From Prorocentrum cordatum (Eukaryota > Sar > Dinophyceae > Prorocentrales > Prorocentraceae), in the NCBI GenBank assembly GCA_963575745.1, contig CAUYUJ010018649.1, positions 534,123 to 598,122 on the forward strand: 64,000 bases of DNA, read 5' to 3'. The notes under the pieces are model-generated. The model did not search any database, had not been told where the DNA came from, and worked only from the letters and a program-made list of their open reading frames with translations. Position numbers and translations under genes: made by a program. This document shows positions 11,083 to 23,020 of this stretch, piece after piece (position 1 is the first letter of the stretch; each line of letters begins with the position of its first letter).

Positions 11083-11159
11083 CTGCAAATGGAGCAAACA
11101 ACTGTCGTAGAAATGAGTGCGCGGAGTGTGCGGATGAGGTGAAAATGCTGAAAGCCAGC

Positions 11160-11181
11160 CTTGAGCCAAAATGGCTACGGA
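11160..11181 (-). other. Complete DinoSL (spliced leader) sequence
   Basis: On the minus strand the 22 nt match the dinoflagellate spliced leader over its whole length, including TAGCCATTTTGGCTCAAG, with T at the variable first position. It lies about 78 nt upstream of the ATG of the retrocopied gene and points in the same direction. It is not followed by a GT donor (the next bases on the minus strand are GCTGGC), so it is a leader already joined to an mRNA and not an SL RNA gene. Confidence 0.95.
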
Positions 11182-11186
11182 TTGCG

Positions 11187-11757
11187 GCGGGGCGTAGCAA
11201 GCTTGGCATTTCCTCCACGCTACACGGGATGCGCAGGGGGCGGCCCTTCACCGCGGTCTCCATCCGTCGCATGGTTGCGGGGCGTAGCGCGCGTGGCACT
11301 TCCTCCACACTGGAGGGGGTGTGCAGGGGGTGGTCTGTCACCGCGGTCCGTCTCCGTCTCAGGGTCGCCGGGCGTGACACGCGTGGAACTTCCACCGCAC
11401 TACATGGGGCGCGCAAGGGGTGCGCAAGGGGTGGTCCCTCACCGCGGTCTCCATCCGTCTCAAGGTCGCGGGGCGTAGCAAACGTGGCATTTCCTCCACG
11501 CTACACGGGCTGCGCAGGGGGCGGTCCCTCACCGGGGTCTCTATTCGTGCCAGGGTCCTGGGGCGTGGCAGGTGTGGCACTTACTCCACGCCACACGGGG
11601 TGCGCAGGGGGTGGTCCCTCACTGTGGTCTCCATCCGTTTCAGGGTTGCGGGGCGTGGCAAGCGTGGCACTTACTCCAAGCCATATGGGGTGCGAATGGG
11701 GTAGTCCCTCACCGCGGTCTCTATCCGTCTCAGGGTCGCGGGGGCGACGCAAGCGTG
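11187..11757. repeat. 90-bp minisatellite, right part
   Basis: Units start at about 11190, 11280, 11370, 11471, 11561 and 11651, with a final partial unit from 11741. All are 90 bp except the third, which is 101 bp because of an internal duplication around TGCGCAAGGGG. Same unit as 8911-9156. Confidence 0.93.
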
Positions 11758-12249
11758 GTGAGCTTTCGACCTCATACGTGGTGGCATTCCATCAGTTGCA
11801 CTGGCGTCGGCTTGCGCAGCATCCAACATCTCAGGATCGTGGGACGTGGCTCGTGTATGTGAAACGACGTTGGCTCAAGTCGGCACCACGCGCAATGGTT
11901 TTCGGGCAGGTGCGCCGCGGTCCCCAATCGAAGGCCGCAGGTTGTTGTCACGCAGGCGTTCCATCCATGCAACCCAAAATTGCCATGGGCGAGTTGCCAC
12001 CCCCGTGCTCGACGCTGAAGACAGCATTGGTTCAGATGGGCGGCGAGGTAAGTGTGTGTCAGGCTTGCTGCTTGCGCAGGTGGAGCGCGTTTCTTTATTT
12101 TCGGCGATGATGGGCGTCATGGGGTGGGGGGGCGGGGGGGTATGACGCAACGCCCCCCCCCCGCCGTGTGGCTCCGGCACCACAAGCGCGCCTGAGCGCA
12201 CGACGACGATGAGCGACGAGCGACGAGCGACGACGACGACGACGCGCGC
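11758..12249. other. Gene-less stretch including a shared module
   Basis: From 12088 to 12230 it holds an ordered set of blocks (TTTCTTTATT, GGGCGTCATGGGG, G-run, TATGACGCAACGCC, GCGCACGACGACGATGAGCG) that recurs in opposite order and orientation at about 16298-16532. The rest shows no recognisable coding or repeat structure. Confidence 0.55.
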
Positions 12250-13271
12250 AGCATGTAGGTGGCGATCTGCCCCACAGCGCATGTATGCACCACAATGCTC
12301 GCGTGCACCACATCGCGCGTGCACACCACAGCGCCTGCGTACACCGCAACAGCCGTGGGCAACGCAACGCCTGCGTACGCAACAGTGCTTGCGTGCACCA
12401 CAGCGCCGGTGTACACCACAGCGCCTGTCTACACCACAGCATCCGCGTGCAACGCAGCGCTGTACACCACAGCGCCTGCGTGCACAAGACAAGTAGAAGC
12501 AGCATGTATGTGAGGATCTGCTGCGAACAGCTCAGCGCCACGCCAGGGAACTGTGGTTAATATAATGCAACGTTTTTCCCTATTCCCTCCTCTCTCCTCC
12601 TCACCGCCTCCTCCTCCTCCTCTTTCTCCTCTTCCTGCTCCTCCTCCTCGTCCTCTCTCACCCTTCCCCCCTGTCGTGCAGGTCGGCACCACAGCGCACG
12701 TGCGCATCTCACCGTGCACCGCTGAATGGTCTATTAATCAGACCATTTGGTTCTCGTACGGCCACGGCCAATTTTGCTGGAGCTTCCTGGGCGCAGATGG
12801 GAGGAGTTAAGATGATGCGGGCGGACTCTATACGACTCGTAGATTCCAGCGGCGCTAATTCTTCAAAAAAGGGTTCCTTTCCAAATACGGTCAAAAAAAT
12901 AATGGTGTGGACTCCACAGGCGCTCCATTTTGTCATAAGGAATCCTTCCCAAATCCTATATGCAACACTGGTGCTCTGTTGCGCACGATTGCTTGGGTGT
13001 AGTGCAACGCGCTGGTGTGCACAGTCGCTGCAATGCACGCAGGCATTGTGGTGTACACTGGCGCTGTGTTGCACACGGCTGACGAGGTGTACGCAGGCGC
13101 TGTGGTGTACACAAGCGATGTGGTGCCCGCAGGCACTGTGGCACACGCTGGCGCTGTGTTGCACGCGGCTGCTGTGGTGTGCATAGGCGGTGTGGTGTAC
13201 ACAGGCGTTCTGCTGCACGCAAGCACTGTGGTGTACACGAGCGCTGGTGTGCAGATCGCCACCTACATGCT
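12250..13271. repeat. 1.0-kb palindrome of two inverted 18-bp minisatellites
   Basis: The outer 20 bp are perfectly inverted: AGCATGTAGGTGGCGATCTG at 12250-12269 and its reverse complement at 13252-13271. Inside, 12270-12490 is an array of an 18-bp unit (CACCACAGCGCCTGYGTA and variants) and about 12965-13251 is the same unit in reverse orientation. The ~470-bp spacer contains a pyrimidine tract (12575-12672) and a small hairpin at 12724-12748 (AATGGTCT / AGACCATT). A decayed copy of the outer 20-mer lies at the inner border of the left array (12501-12520). No coding region is convincing. Confidence 0.88.
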
Positions 13272-13391
13272 GCTGCTACCCGTCCTCGGTCATTTCCAAA
13301 CATTCCCAGACGCCACCGGCGCGAAACGTGACGTCATCGGCCCCCTCCCCCCGAATTCGCCAGCCCAACTGGCCAGAGGCGTACTAAGAAC

Positions 13392-13505
13392 TCCGGTAAC
13401 TGGTTTATAACTTTCTAATTCGCCCGCGTGAGGCGGCCCCTGGGGGCCCTCGAACGAGAAGTACCCAGACAGGTCCTGGCAAGGTGAGACCCAGAGATGG
13501 TTTTC
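13392..13505. repeat. Leader repeat preceding a CCAAGA array (copy 1 of 3)
   Basis: Contains GTAACTGGTT, TTTCTAATTCG, GGCGGCCCCTGGGGG and AAGTACCC in order. The same blocks open the arrays at 15236 and 37090, so this looks like the defined start of a composite repeat. Confidence 0.7.
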
Positions 13506-15075
13506 CTCCTCGGCGCTGCCTTCCAAGCTTCCCCGAACGCCCCAGGAACGCTCCAAGAGAGCCCCGTGACGTGCTCCAGACGGTCCGAGGGGCCCTCGGT
13601 CGCCGCCAGACGGCCAAAGCCGCCGCCAAGAAGCCCAAAGAGAGCCTCAACAGGCTCTCCTAGAGAGCCTCAACAAGCAAAAAGTGCCCCATTCCCTTCA
13701 GAAATCGTACGTTCTGCGCATAAGCGACGTTTCGAAGTCCAGCGCGTCCAACACTGCCCAAGAGACCTTCAAGATCGCCCCAAGACGGCCCAACACACTC
13801 CCAACATGGGCCCAACACGGCCCAAGAGGGCCCCAAGACGGCCCACGAGGGCCCCTGGACAACCCTAGACAGCACTACGAGAGGCCCCATCGGGGGAGCT
13901 CGAATTGAACTTTCCAGCTTGTCGACCCGCACGATCGTCCCAAGACGCACAAAATTGCCTCCAGACGGCCCAGGACGCCGCCAAGAAGCCCCAAGAGAGC
14001 CTCAATATGCTCTCCTAGAGAGCCTCAACAAGCCAAAAGTGCCCCATTCCCCCCAGAAAACGTACAGTTTGCGCATAAACGACGTTTCGAGGTCGACAAC
14101 CCAAGACAGCCCTAAGAGGAGCCCCGTCGGAGGAACACGAATCCCACCAGCCCTTTAGGGCGTAGGTGGTTTAGGGTGTTTCCTCCCTTCGGGGAGGGGT
14201 TCACCCCCCCCCCATACCCCCTCCCCTGGACCTGGAAGGGGCGTTTCGCATGTCGCCGGAGCGTCCACAACGGGCTCGGCGAGGAAGCCAAAATCAGTGG
14301 CTTTACTCGGGGTTTGGCCCCATGTTGGCCTCTTGGGGGGGCCGCGCTAATTGAGGGACCCCCCTTCTGTGATCGATCGATCTCCTCCGAGATGGCCCCG
14401 AGAGCGCTCCCGAGGCTCCCAAGGGTGCCCCAAGAGGGGCCCAAGAGGTGGCCAGGAGGCTCCAAGAGGCCCCCAAGAGGCCCCCAGGATGCCCCCAAGA
14501 GGCTCCCAAGAGACCCCCACGAGGCCCCCAGAGGCCCCCCAGAGGCACCTAAGACGCTGCAAGAGGCCTCGGCGAGAATGCCAAAATCATTGATTTTACC
14601 AAGGTGTTGGTCACATTTTAGCCTCCTGGGGGGGGCACTGCTTAAGATGGCTCCAAGAGCGCCTGGGGGAGCCCAATATGACCTCCAAGATGGCTCAAGA
14701 TATCCCAAGATGGCTCCCACGATGCTCCAAGAGGCCCCAAGACCACTCCAAGACGGCTCCAAGTGGCCAAACAGCTCCCCCAGGAGGCCCCGAAGAGGCC
14801 ACAATCCTTCCAAAACCTATAGAAAATCAATGTTTTTGACTTTCCCGCCTTTTCGGTTCTGATGGCCATCCGAGGCTTCAAGATGGTGGCTCCAAGATGG
14901 CCCAAAAGGGCTCCAAGAGCGCTCCCAAGGCTCCCAAGAGCGCTTCAAGAGGGCCCCAAGAGGCGCCCAGGAAGCCCCAGGAGGCCCCAACAGGCGCCCA
15001 CGAGGCCTCCAAGAGGCCAAAAGACCCCCAAGAGGACCCCAAGAGGCTCCCAAGAGGGACAGGGGGGGGCAGACC
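13506..15075. repeat. Degenerate CCAAGA-rich array, block 1
   Basis: Dominated by the words CCAAGAGGCCC, CCAAGACGGCT and CCAAGATGGCT, spaced mostly 11 bp apart over about 1.5 kb. Longer internal units recur: about 13640-13700 against 13980-14050, and about 14280-14370 against 14575-14655. A segment at 14155-14265 recurs at 36378-36485. Open frames here are artefacts of the periodic composition. Confidence 0.8.
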
Positions 15076-15235
15076 TTTGAGGATCACGTCACGAAGCAAC
15101 GTAAGACTCGGAACTGTCGGGTGCACCGAAACGGAATGCCAGGAAGGATGGGTCAAAGCGCATCGTGGTCCTCGAAGCATGTGAACGGACGAAGGGCGGG
15201 CAAGGAGCGCCCGGAAACAAAAATAGAAAGGGGCT

Positions 15236-15795
15236 AACAAATAACAGCATTCTAATTCGCGCGCGCGTGGCGGCCCCTGGGGGTCACAGAGCGAAAAGTA
15301 CCCCAATCAACTCCTGGCACGTCCCCGTCAGAGATGCCGGATCTCTTGAGCGCGGGCCTGGGAGCCTCTGGAACCGTCCAGGAGTGGCCCAATGAGTCCA
15401 CAAATAAGTTGACTGCCCTACGGCCAGACGCCAACAGCGTCCCATAGCGGCCCAAAATGGTCTCACAATGGCCCTCGATGCCCCCAACACGCCTCTCGAG
15501 GCTTCCAAGAGGCGCCCCAGAATCGAAGCGGAAACCATTGATTTGCACAAGCTTATTGAGGTTTTCAGCCTTTTCGCCTTGTCGGCTTTCCCACGTCCCA
15601 AGGAAGCCCAATGAGCCTCCAGGACCGCCCCAACAAAGCCCCACGATGGCCCAAGACGGCTCCCGAGATGGCCCAAGAGGCGGCCACACGGGCCCAAGAA
15701 CGCCCCGAAACGGCTCCAAGAGGGGCCGAAGAGCCCCCACCAGCCCCCCAGGCCGCCCAATATGGCCTAAAGACGGCCCAGTGGACCGCCAAGAC
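15236..15795. repeat. Leader copy 2 and CCAAGA array, block 2
   Basis: Begins with the leader (TTCTAATTCGCGCGCG, GGCGGCCCCTGGGGGTC, AAAGTACCCC) to about 15330 and then passes into CCCAAGA-type words with the same loose 11-bp spacing. A TTTTCAGCCTTTTCGCC segment at about 15560 has relatives at 14840 and 36715. Confidence 0.7.
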
Positions 15796-15807
15796 GGCCC
15801 AAGAGGC

Positions 15808-15975
15808 TTCATCCCCTCCTGCTCCTCATCCTCCTCTTCCTCCTCCTCCTTCTCCTTCCCCCTCCTCTTCCTCTTCCTCGTCATCCTCCCTCCTCCTCCT
15901 CCTCCTCCTCCTCCTCCCCCTCCTCCTCCTCACTCTCCTCCTCGTCCTCTTCATCCTCCTCTTCCTCCTCCTCTA
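15808..15975. repeat. CTC/TCC-rich microsatellite
   Basis: About 170 bp of CTC with C and T interruptions, longest pure run near 15893-15940. Confidence 0.9.
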
Positions 15976-17380
15976 CCTGCGGTCGCATTCACAAGCCGCC
16001 ACCCTCCGAAACGGAAAGGCTCAAACTTGCGATGAATACCTCCGATCTGCGACATGGCCCCACGGCGACCATCCAGAATTATCAACCCTTCACCGGCACA
16101 AGCAAATACATCACCGACCGGACCCGCGACCACCCACGACTGCCCCAGGACAACCCCACCAGAATCTGCAACGAACCCCCGAAACCAAATCCACAGTCAC
16201 TGCGACCCCCTCAGGAACCTAACCCCAAATCGACAGACGTGCGACAATAAGGGCCGGCGGAATGAGCGAAGCGATTACAACAACAACAAAAAAATCCAGC
16301 CGCGTCCGCGCGCACGACGACGATGAGCGACGAGCGACGACAACGACGACGACGACGACGACGGCGGCGACTACGGCGACGACGGCGACTGCGGACCAGA
16401 CTCCTATGCGGATCCCGATGCGCACGGCGACAGTACCCGGAGCGCACTGGGGAGGGGAGCGTTACGTCATAGGGGGGTGGGGGGGGGGCAGGGGCCATGA
16501 CGCCCGTCATGCCCCAAACAATAAAGAAACAAGCTCCTGCTCTCACGCGATGGTGCTGTCCGCATTCCATGCATACCGCCGCCAGCTTATGAGTTGGTGG
16601 CCGAGACGCAGGTACAACGAGCTGGGGCACCCAGGAGGGCACGACAATGCAGGGAGGCAGTGCTCGGTGAGGTACTTGCTGGACACTCCCTCTGGCGGGT
16701 TCCGTCGAGGTGCTTCTACTCCTTCGCCAGGGCGGAAGACGGCAGACGACAGCCCGCCAACGAAGGCCCCGCGAGTGCACGAGGACGGCATCGCGGGCGC
16801 TGATGCGGAACCTCCCGCCGGACAGCACGCCACTCCTGCGAAGGCCGCGCGGGCGATGCTCCGGCAAGACGTCCTGCAGACGCGATGCATGGACTTATTC
16901 TGCCGTTTTCTCGTTGCTGGCCGCCAGTGACCAAACATGGCGTACTCGCATGGATACAAGCATGGGTTCTCGCATGAATTCCAGCCGGGTTCCGCATGGA
17001 TTTTACCTCCTTCTCCAGCGCCCGGATTCCATGTGATGTCACATGGCTCTGCAATGGGAAAAGCCAAACAGCATCAACACAGGAATCCATGCCAACTGTT
17101 GTTTTCTGATGTTCCCTGGCTCCCGCCGCGGAATCGATGCACAAATCCACGTCCAGGATGGAACAATCCACTCGGAACCCACTCGGAAACAGTTCAGAAT
17201 GCCCTGACAGACGATGGCAACGCCTACGAAGGATCAGCGCGTGCAACCTGTCACAGCGCAGCGGTCTCCGGCTGTTCTGCTAGCCACATATGTTCGGTCC
17301 GTGCGCCCTGGCGTCTTCCTCCCCTGCGACTCCTGAGGCGGAGCAGGCTGCCTGCTCCGCCTGGGAGCCCGCCCGGTAGT
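15976..17380. other. No gene established
   Basis: Includes the module shared with 12088-12230 (at about 16298-16532, opposite orientation) and mixed-composition sequence at 16560-17340. Part of the latter has less skewed composition and might contain exons on either strand, but I see no start, splice pair or family to support a call. Confidence 0.4.
16298..16532. repeat. Shared module, inverted relative to 12088-12230
   Basis: Carries GCGCACGACGACGATGAGCG, a CGA-rich run, GCGTTACGTCATA, a G-run, CCATGACGCCCGTCATG and AATAAAGAAAC in that order. The 12.1-kb copy has the same blocks on the opposite strand. Confidence 0.7.
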
Positions 17381-17399
17381 CGTAGAAATAATAATATTG

Positions 17400-19050
<1,651 letters not shown>

Positions 19051-19094
19051 AGGCCACCGTGGGCGCCTTGGACCGATCTTCTAGCGTCTGGGGG

Positions 19095-19315
19095 TTGGTC
19101 TGGTTGATCTGGTTGGTTAGCCTGGCTGCCTCGTGCGTGCTGGAACGATATTTGGGCGTCTTTGGCTGGACTGGCTGGTCTAGTTGGTCTGGTTGATCTG
19201 GTTGGTTGGCCTGGCTACCTCGCGGGTTCTGGAATGATCCTTGAGGATTGTTCGCTGGTCTGGAAGGTCTGGTTGGTCTGGTTGGTTGCCCTGGCTGGCT
19301 CGTCCAGTTCGAACA
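19095..19315. repeat. ~89-bp imperfect tandem repeat
   Basis: Two full units and a part, starting near 19099 and 19188 with TCTGGTTGATCTGGTTGGTT and near 19277 with a shortened form. Each continues with GCCTGGCT and CTCG. Confidence 0.7.
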
Positions 19316-19665
19316 CGTAGCGGTTTCATAAGAAAGGACGTCGCAAGACTTGAAATTAGTGTGTGGGGTTCCTTAGTAGCGTAATGTTTATGCAACTGCG
19401 TCTTCTTCGAAGGACGCCCCACGACAGCCCCCCCGGAGGGCCCCAAGATCGACACAGACGGACCCAAGAGCCGACAAGGCCGCCATCCAAAATGTTTTCG
19501 AAAATGATCTGTAAGAGGCACCGCGACAATTGCGCGCAACAACCACACAAAACGTCCCACGCCTGCGTTGCTGCCGTGCAGCTTGCCCGGGCACGGCACC
19601 GGATTCGCACGGCAGCGCAGCGGGCGAGGATAACTGTCCAAAAGTCCGCCGCGTCTTACCTGCTG

Positions 19666-19838
19666 GTGTAATCCAAAGGCAGTAAGCAGATGGAATTTCT
19701 GATCTGCGGGTCTGCAACTCGTCCAACGGCTTCAAGCCCGTCCGCGAAATCGTAAATCAGACATGCCTCGACCAAGCTTAACCACATTTTATCGACAGGC
19801 TCGTCTACTTCGTTTGACGAACGGCCGCGTACACTCAA
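19666..19838 (-). CDS. Candidate exon, product unknown
   Basis: Minus-strand block with protein-like composition, including DKMWLSLVEACLIYDF and ending in PLDYTS at CAG/GTAAGA, a strong 5' splice site. A second block in the same phase lies upstream (about 20116-19908, including DIDELYIDVLF), separated by two stops, so an intron between them is possible. No family recognised and no acceptor chosen. Confidence 0.28.
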
Positions 19839-20234
19839 TTACGGGTCTGCTGTCGTCGTCGTCGACATCGCCGATACCTGCCTGCTGATGCAAGGGCTAG
19901 ACAATCAATCAAGGTTCAGAGTACATGGCGGATACACTGGCGTTTCAACCAAGACGCGCAACGTGGATGTAGATACAATGTCTGTGGCCAACAGCCCCGA
20001 TGACGAGGCTGACTCTGCTGATGCGAACAAGACATCAATGTACAACTCATCAATGTCCGAACATCTTCTTCCTTGCAACACATTCCTGGGGGCGGCTATG
20101 AGAAGCTGCTGGTAATGACGTCGTTCCCTCGTTACTGGTATCCCTGGCTCCGCCTGAATCTATGCCAGATACCGGTTGATCGTCCAGGATGCTCACAGCG
20201 TACTGGGCGATCAGGGGCTGGAAGTAACCTCGTG

Positions 20235-20285
20235 CCCCTGCTCCTCCTCCTCCTCCTCCTCGTCCTCCTCCTCCTCCTCTTCTCT
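20235..20285. repeat. Short (CTC)n tract
   Basis: CCTGCTCCTCC run of about 50 bp. On the minus strand it encodes poly-Gly next to a mixed-composition segment (about 20240-20053). Confidence 0.8.
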
Positions 20286-21382
20286 GCACTGCAGCGTCGT
20301 AGCCTTGCACGCGCCTGTCCGCGAAGGCGGCGGGGAACGGCCATTAGATGTTTTTTTGCCCTGCGGTCTGGATCAAGGGCTGCGACCCGCAGGCTGGAGG
20401 GGAATTACGCACGATGATTTGACACTGTCTCTTGCTGCCACGAACCTTACGGGAAGAAGCGGTGCGCAGTTCACCCAGCGAGGCACTTAGGAGGATGGAG
20501 AGTAAAGAGCCTGAAGGGAAAAAAATCGGGTAACCGACGAAAGCTGCGCCACCACGCACGCGCGTGCATGTGAAATATCAGCATCATGTCTGACTATTCT
20601 GCCGCATTGCAACTCACGCAGTGAGCTTCAGAGTGCCTGCTGCATCTGAAGAGCGGCGGCACAGGAGGACGAGGCCTTCGATGGCGCTTCGCGCGTGTGT
20701 TTGTTATCGCAAGATGGTCCAAAATGATCATCGATGGTCCTCGCCGGGAAAAGATGCACACATGTCCGAACGACGCCAAGGTTTTGCTCATGCCCGAGGC
20801 GGCGCCAAGGGAGCGTCCAGCCCCGACCCAAAAAACCCGCGCGGACCTCCGAAATACTCTGTTTGGTGAAGGTCTGAGGCCCTCGAAAGGGCGTGGATCT
20901 CCGAGCCGCAGCTTGTTCTTCTTCGAGCAAAGGGCGAACGTGTCCCAGCAACAGACGCTGCTCCGCCAGCCCCGATGTTGGTGCCACCACCGCTCGCTCG
21001 CCAGCGGAGACCCCAGATTCCCCGACCGATCTCCAATTCACTACCTGCCAAGTCCGCCTCCTCCGTTCTCCAGCCCCTCGTAGTCGTGGTTGTCGTCGTC
21101 GTCCTCCTCTTGCTCCTTGCATTTCTCCTTCTCCCTCCTCCCCCCGCCTTCTGCCTCGTCCCTCCGGTGCCCCAAACGCGCGTCGGTCCTCCAGTCCTCC
21201 CTCCGCCCTCCTCCCTTATGTTGTTCCTGATGTTTCGTCCTTCTTCCTCCCTCGTCCCTCGTCTTTTTTCCCCCTCGTCTGTTTTTCCTCCTTCCCCCGT
21301 CATCCTCCCCCGTCCTTTTTCATCATTGTTGGTTCCCTCTGTTTTACCTCATCCTGTTGTCCCTCCTCTCCCCGAATGGCTG

Positions 21383-21530
21383 TAGGCAAGAGAGGCCTTT
21401 GGTGCGCGGCATTGGGGGCCACGGGGGGGGGGGGCACATAGCTATCCCATCACTTTCAGCGATCCGGAGACCCCAGTCGCCCCGCACCCAAAGGCCAAAG
21501 GTCACCCTGGCGAAGGGTCTTTCTTACGCG
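21383..21530. repeat. Inverted-repeat element, family D (diverged copy)
   Basis: Shares GCAAGAG, CCTTTGGTGCGCGGC, GCGATC, CCGCACC-AAAGG and CTTACGCG blocks with 5671-5842, but is about 25 bp shorter and has a long G-run in place of the centre. Confidence 0.6.
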
Positions 21531-21746
21531 TAGCCGCTCGTTGCATTCCACACTGGACGAGCGCGTTCCACCACTCGCAAAGCAGCTACTCGCAAGTGGC
21601 CTGGATCCGTCCGCCGCAGGGGACCTAGGATGAACTGCATTGAAGCGGAAGTGTGCTGTTCGGGCGTCTGCGAGCAGGCACTTTGCGAGTAGGGGATCGC
21701 GCTCGGTGACGCACGGCCTCCAGGCTGGGCGTGCGGAAGTCGAGTC

Positions 21747-21876
21747 CTGCCATCGCTCGGACGTCCATTTCCCGTGCATGTTTCGGTTTCGTGCGTGTTT
21801 TTTTTGCTCGATGGTCCAGGGTGGTCCTCGATGGTTCTCGTCGAGGAAAGAAAGCACACGTCCGAGCGATGCCAGG
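21747..21876. mobile_element. MITE-like element, family C (copy 1 of 3)
   Basis: A 130-bp element with ends CTGCCATCGCTCGGACGTCC and CACGTCCGAGCGATGCCAGG, which are inverted. It is flanked by GAGTC at 21742-21746 and 21877-21881. The other full copies (59001-59131 and 60021-60151) are 131 bp. A fragment lies at 7333-7400 and a decayed relative near 20680-20780. Confidence 0.83.
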
Positions 21877-22138
21877 GAGTCGGACGAACGAGGAAGGCAG
21901 CCCAAGGGGAGCTCCGCGAGACGCAACTCACGCGCGTGGCTCTCCCGGAGCCGTGCCTCGAGGCATGCGCCCAGCGGCGGGGCCGACAGCGGCTGCGTGC
22001 AGCAGCGCTCTTCACGCCCCCTTTTATTTCCCTATCCCCCCCCTGCCGCTTCGCCCGACCCGCCGGGGGAGGCAGCGAGGACGAAGCGAGAAGAGCGAGA
22101 AGTGCGAGGTTGAGCAGGGACCGACCGTCCCAGCACTC

Positions 22139-22314
22139 CTGTAGTCCTACCACAACATGTTCTTAGAACCCAAGAATGTTCTACGAGCAAACACAATGTT
22201 CTTAGAACGCAAGCCCGGTGTGATAAAACAAGACAGACTGCGCAAGAAAGGTTCTAAGAACATCTCGTGGAAACCACAGAAGGGTCTTAGAACATTGCTT
22301 GGTAGGGCTATAGA
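22139..22314. repeat. Inverted-repeat element, family F (single copy)
   Basis: About 176 bp with imperfect 32-bp inverted ends built around CCTACCA and AATGTTCTTAGA. The centre has two further TTCTTAGAAC-type words, so it can fold in more than one way. No target duplication and no second copy seen in this window. Confidence 0.5.
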
Positions 22315-22585
22315 CGAGCCAGGATGCTTCGCCACTGCTTGAGCGAGGACAGGGGCTGGAGACTCCAGGGCCTCACCATCGCGACCACCTCCGCACAGGG
22401 CGCGCTTCTTGCTGCCGAGGTCGTGTCCTACCTCCCCGGACCCCCGGCGTCATGGCTTTTGTCATAACGTCGACCCCCGGAAATCCCGACCCTGTCCCCA
22501 AAGACCGGTGTCTCGTCCCGAGTCGTCTTTTTGTTGACGGTCCTGAGGCCCGGCAAGGGCCTCCCGAGGCCAAAAATCCGCCAGC

Positions 22586-23020
22586 CCCCTCGTGGGGCCA
22601 CCAGGCTGTAGGGCGAAGGTTCGCGGTTTCCTGTACCAGTTGCATCTTCCAGTTTCCACTGTTACAGTTCTGCTTCTTGCTGCTTACTTTTCCTCGTTAC
22701 AGTTCTGCTTCTTGCTGCTCACTGTTCCTTGTTGATGGACCGCGCGAAGGGGGGAGGCCCAAAACGGACATTGTTACCACGGCCAAAACGCATGCTCTGA
22801 ATTGCTGGGGTCCGTAAAATTTACACCCCTCACGCAGATCGGCGGGGTCAGGGTGCAAAACCACATGGGATTTGCCACATGTCTGAAATTCAGTGGTACC
22901 CCTCATGCAGATCGGCGGGGTCAGGGTCCGAAAACCAAGAGCATCCTCAACATTTCTGAAAATCGATGGCACCCCTCACGCAGATCGGCGGGGTCAGGGT
23001 CCAAAAACACAAAGCTTCTA
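22586..23020. repeat. Leader plus 73-bp satellite, locus 1
   Basis: A ~235-bp leader (GGGGCCACCAGGCTGTAGGG ... TTGATGGACCGCGCGA) precedes three monomers of a 73-bp satellite containing CGCAGATCGGCGGGGTCAGG. The leader recurs at 41158-41370 ahead of the longer array. This copy has an internal duplication of CAGTTCTGCTTCTTGCTGC. Confidence 0.9.

Larger units (their letters stand above)
9157..11181 (-). mobile_element. Retroposed copy of a trans-spliced mRNA
   Basis: Read on the minus strand the segment runs: complete DinoSL (11181-11160), about 80 nt of leader, ATG at 11082, a coding region without introns, stop near 9455, a 3' UTR, and a short A-rich end (AAGAGAAAAG). It interrupts the 90-bp minisatellite and is bordered by the 16-bp direct repeat GCGGGGCGTAGCAAGC (9141-9156 and 11187-11202). 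DinoSL is added to mRNA by trans-splicing, so its presence in DNA at the 5' end of an intronless copy points to reverse transcription of a mature mRNA. Caveat: the 16-bp word also belongs to the repeat unit, so it is weaker proof of target duplication than it would be in unique DNA. Confidence 0.88.

Noticed and set aside
11160-11181. DinoSL as part of an SL RNA gene
   Set aside because: The leader is followed by GCTGGC and a gene's leader and ATG, not by a GT donor and the short SL intron.
9141-11202. 16-bp flanking repeat as firm proof of target duplication
   Set aside because: The same word recurs in several units of the surrounding 90-bp array; kept only as supporting evidence.
8911-11757. 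CRISPR array
   Set aside because: Units are tandem without spacers, 90 bp long, in a eukaryotic setting.
11139-12110. 323-codon frame over the right minisatellite
   Set aside because: Most of it is the 30-codon repeat peptide; the remainder shows no family.
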